In this document: piece after piece, positions 23,236 to 25,685 of the stretch
Position numbering within the stretch: the first letter of the stretch is position 1
Layout: every line of letters begins with the position of its first letter
Assembly: GCA_028280205.1 (NCBI GenBank)
Contig: JANQME010000046.1
Span: 1-25,685, forward strand
Reading direction: 5' to 3'
From: Longimicrobiales bacterium
Lineage (GTDB): Bacteria; Gemmatimonadota; Gemmatimonadetes; Longimicrobiales; Gaopeijiaceae
DNA length: 25,685 nt
The notes under the pieces: model-generated
What the model was told of the DNA's origin: nothing
What the model saw: the letters and a program-made list of their open reading frames with translations, nothing else
Databases searched by the model: none
Position numbers and translations under genes: made by a program

Positions 23236-24599
23236 CCCGCCCCGCCCCCCCTCGGCACTTCACAGCGGCAGCGGCGGCACTCTCGACGGCGGTCCTCGTG
23301 TTCCCGGCGGACGCCTCGGCCCAGATGGCCGCCGGGGCCCGCTCGGTCGGGATGGGCGGCGGGGGGATGGTCTTCGTCACGGGCGTCGACGCGGTCGAGT
23401 GGAACCCGGCCAACCTCGGCTGGGCCGACGGGTGGAACGTCTCGCTCGCCGAGATCGGCGTCTCGGGGCTCGGGGACGGCGCCACGCTCGACGACTTCCG
23501 CGCGATCGTCGAAGGCGGGGACGACGCGCAGAGCGCCGTCGACGCCATCCCCGACACCGGCCTCCGCATCATCGGCGTGACCGAGGGATTCGCAACCGCC
23601 TTCGGGGCCGAGCAGATCGACGCTCCCACGCCGGGGTCGCCTCTTCCCACTGTCGGCGTCGCGTTCGGGCCGGTGGCGTTTCGGGTGCGCAGTCGTGTCC
23701 TCTCCCAGGCGACGCTGAGCAGGGAGTTGGCCGACCTGTTCGGCAACGGCTTCGAGGAGGAGAACCTGCCGAACTACAGGGTCGGTAACACCGGCTGGCG
23801 GACCACGTCGTTCACGGAGTACACGGTCTCGTACGGGACGACGGTCGGTGCGCTGTCGATCGGGGTCGGAGGCCGCTACGTACAGGGTCACGGCCTTCTG
23901 GACGGGCGCTTCTTCGAGCCGGTCATCGACCTGAATGAGCAGTCGTTCGTCATCCAATCCGTCTCCGTGCAGTCCGAGAGCGGCACCGGGTACGGCTTCG
24001 ACCTCGGTCTCTCGCTCGACCTCCCCGGCGGCTTCCGGGCAGCGGCCTCCGGGACGAACGTCTGGCAACGGATGGAGTGGGACGAGAATCTCGTCGCGTG
24101 GACCGCGGAGTTCACCGAGGAGGACTTCGACGAGAACTTCGACGAGAGCCTCGGGGTCGAGGAGTTCTTCGACCGCTTCCAGGACGAGCCCGTGGATCCG
24201 GACGGAGTCGGCCTGGCGGTCTCCGAGGCCGGGGGAGACCTCTTCGAGCAGTCGTACTTCCCTCAGGTGTACCGCGGAGGTGTGGGGTGGCGGTCGTCGA
24301 GTGGAGCCACGACGCTCGAAGCCGTTGGGATCGTCGTGTCGCCGCGCGGGCGGTTCTCCTCGCCGTGGGACGAGCGGATCTCCTTCGGGGTCGAGCAGAA
24401 GGTCCCGATCCTGACGCTGCGCGGGGGCTACGCCTTCGCCCAGGACGGGCTCACGACCTACACGGCCGGCGTAGCGCTCCGGCTCGGGCCGGTACACATC
24501 GAGACGAGCGCCGGCCGCTTCGGCGGCGACGGCGAGCTCGGGTCCCGGGACGGCGTCTACGCCACGTTCGGTGTGCAGCTCAAGGGAGGCGGACTCTGA
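23232..24599 (+). CDS. PorV/TraF-like outer-membrane beta-barrel protein
   Basis: A 455-residue protein with a signal peptide ending ADASA (residue 30). The mature start, ARSVGMGGGGMVFVTGVDAVEWNPANLG, is the signature of outer-membrane barrels of the PorV/FadL-TraF group. Amphipathic strands follow throughout, for example VGVAFGPVAFRVRSR, EYTVSYGTTVGALSIGVGGRYVQG and TGYGFDLGLSLDLPGGFRAAASG, ending in an aromatic strand (VYATFGVQLKGGGL). A very acidic insert (TEEDFDENFDESLGVEEFFD, 295-314) looks like an external loop. Related proteins act as shuttles or pores. Overlaps on both sides link it to the lipoproteins before and after. Confidence 0.8.
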   Translation: MTRPAPPRHFTAAAAALSTAVLVFPADASAQMAAGARSVGMGGGGMVFVTGVDAVEWNPANLGWADGWNVSLAEIGVSGLGDGATLDDFRAIVEGGDDAQSAVDAIPDTGLRIIGVTEGFATAFGAEQIDAPTPGSPLPTVGVAFGPVAFRVRSRVLSQATLSRELADLFGNGFEEENLPNYRVGNTGWRTTSFTEYTVSYGTTVGALSIGVGGRYVQGHGLLDGRFFEPVIDLNEQSFVIQSVSVQSESGTGYGFDLGLSLDLPGGFRAAASGTNVWQRMEWDENLVAWTAEFTEEDFDENFDESLGVEEFFDRFQDEPVDPDGVGLAVSEAGGDLFEQSYFPQVYRGGVGWRSSSGATTLEAVGIVVSPRGRFSSPWDERISFGVEQKVPILTLRGGYAFAQDGLTTYTAGVALRLGPVHIETSAGRFGGDGELGSRDGVYATFGVQLKGGGL

Positions 24600-25685
24600 T
24601 GGCGGCGCGCCGGCTCATCGCGGCGCTCGTGCTCTCGGGTGTGCTCGGCGCCTGCGCGGACGCGACGGGTCCGCGGGCGGACTCGAGCGTCACCGTCCAG
24701 TTGTCCGTGGACGGCCCGCAGCTCGTCTCGGAGGCGGAGACCACCGCGCTGGGCGAGGCGTTCGACCGGGTGGACCGCTACCAGTATACCGTCGTCGATT
24801 CGGTGACTCGTGAGGAGGTCAGCGGAGGCTCGATCGACGTCACACCCGGTGCGGCGGCGCACACGCTCGACATCGAGGTCCCTGAGGGGGCGATCGGGCG
24901 GACGGTCGAGATCTCCCTCGTCGCCTACGACGGCGAGACGGAGCTCTATCGCTCCACGGTCTTCACGAGGCTTTCCGAGGACGTCGGGACCATTCGGGTC
25001 GCGGCGGAGATCCGCTACAGCGGGCCGGGTATCCGCGGGGCGGTCCGGGAGGCGAACGGAGATCCCGTGGGCGGCCTTTCGATCGCGCTCCTCGCGGAAG
25101 GCTCGACGGTGGGCACCGTGGTCACGGAAGAAGACGGGACCTACCTGTTCGTGGACCTCGCCGTGGGCAGCTACTCGGTGCAGCCCGCAGCCCCCGTCGG
25201 CGTCGAGATCTGCCCGGTCGTCCGCGAGGTCGTCCTCGGGTCGACCGACGACGCGGTCATCACCGACTTCCGGGCCCAGAACAGCCCGTGCGGTACCCGG
25301 GCCCTCGTCCTGTCCGGCGGCGACTTCGACGAGACGCAGGCGGTGGCCGAGCTTCTGTCGCAGGGCCCCGACCTGACTGCGGACACGACCTTCTTCTACC
25401 TCAATCAGCTCCCGTCGCTCGACTTCCTCTCGGACTTCGACGTCGTGCTCCTCTTCGCCAATGGGCTCTTCGACGAGTCGACCTCGCTCGGCGGCCGCCT
25501 GGCCGAGTACGTGGGTGCGGGCGGCAACCTCGTGGTGGCGTCGTTCTACTTCCAGAACCGGGGCGACAGCGGTCTCGGCTCGGTCGGATGGGGTGCCCTC
25601 GAGGGGCTGGATCCGTTCACGGCCGTCGGAGGCGGGGCGACCTACCAGGCCGTGTCGCTCGACCCGGCCCCCGTCGTGGCGCACC
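24599..25685 (+). CDS. Partial lipoprotein: regulatory-like domain plus GATase1-like domain
   Basis: Starts at ATG 24599, overlapping the upstream TGA (TGATG), and is open for 362 codons to the window edge without a stop. A lipobox (LGAC, Cys19) ends the signal peptide. Residues about 30-140 are strand-rich. Residues about 143-228 form a CarboxypepD_reg/Cna-B-like domain (GIRGAVREANGDPVGGLSIALL, then TEEDGTYLFVDLAVGSY). From about 233 a new domain begins: RALVLSGGDFDE, LSDFDVVLLFANGLFDE, LAEYVGAGGNLVVASFYFQ. This resembles GATase1-like (ThuA/DUF4350-type) folds used in large secreted proteins. No stop codon occurs in this frame, so a standard closed-frame search misses it. The C-terminus is unknown. 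Confidence 0.75.
   Translation, partial: MAARRLIAALVLSGVLGACADATGPRADSSVTVQLSVDGPQLVSEAETTALGEAFDRVDRYQYTVVDSVTREEVSGGSIDVTPGAAAHTLDIEVPEGAIGRTVEISLVAYDGETELYRSTVFTRLSEDVGTIRVAAEIRYSGPGIRGAVREANGDPVGGLSIALLAEGSTVGTVVTEEDGTYLFVDLAVGSYSVQPAAPVGVEICPVVREVVLGSTDDAVITDFRAQNSPCGTRALVLSGGDFDETQAVAELLSQGPDLTADTTFFYLNQLPSLDFLSDFDVVLLFANGLFDESTSLGGRLAEYVGAGGNLVVASFYFQNRGDSGLGSVGWGALEGLDPFTAVGGGATYQAVSLDPAPVVAH

Overview
The window is high-GC DNA (roughly two thirds G+C by eye) from a diderm, respiring, non-photosynthetic bacterium. The best guess is Gemmatimonadota or a close relative. That rests on recurring family style: TonB plug-like proteins without a barrel, PduO next to an HD-like protein, a short HTH protein, a Planctomycete-type cytochrome c domain, a bacilliredoxin outside Firmicutes, and many lipoproteins. 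It is an inference, because no rRNA or other marker gene is present. I found no tRNA, rRNA, CRISPR array, insertion sequence, phage gene or origin. No gap between genes exceeds 300 bases.

Layout. 1-94 (-): start of a small helix-turn-helix protein cut by the window edge. 180-2362 (+): a COG2945-type alpha/beta hydrolase, an 83-residue helical protein, a PduO-type cobalamin adenosyltransferase and an HD-like protein. 2393-3745 (-): secreted protein with three carboxypeptidase-regulatory-like domains and a TonB plug-like end. 3904-4137 (+): seven-iron ferredoxin, closed by a good intrinsic terminator. 4272-4391 (-): 39-residue membrane peptide. 4545-5741 (+): M20 peptidase/deacylase. 5728-6105 (-): second plug-like protein, a lipoprotein. 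6270-6962 (+): DUF1707/LiaF-like protein. 7057-7962 (-): dienelactone hydrolase lipoprotein. 8155-8553 (+): exported monohaem cytochrome c.

Respiratory block (8583-11014, -): a Tat-type Rieske protein followed by one polypeptide that joins cytochrome b6, a subunit-IV-like half and two c-type haem domains. With the convergent small cytochrome this looks like a compact two-gene quinol:cytochrome c reductase plus a possible electron carrier. Divergent from it come an M1 metallopeptidase, a cupin and a DUF1028 protein (+), then a small secreted protein (14423-14827, -) and a bacilliredoxin (15084-15500, -).

Molybdenum hydroxylase block (15652-21415, +): five tightly packed genes encode a 2Fe-2S subunit, a molybdopterin subunit, a DUF1460 amidase-like protein, a FAD subunit and an alpha/beta hydrolase. 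The FAD subunit has the four-cysteine 4Fe-4S loop typical of 4-hydroxybenzoyl-CoA reductase, with the same spacing as I recall for that enzyme. This is the most notable system here.

Right end (21468-25685): an NTF2-like secreted protein (-), then a translationally coupled envelope trio (+): a ZU5-like lipoprotein, a PorV/TraF-like outer-membrane barrel, and a lipoprotein with a Cna/CarboxypepD-like domain plus a GATase1-like domain that runs off the window.
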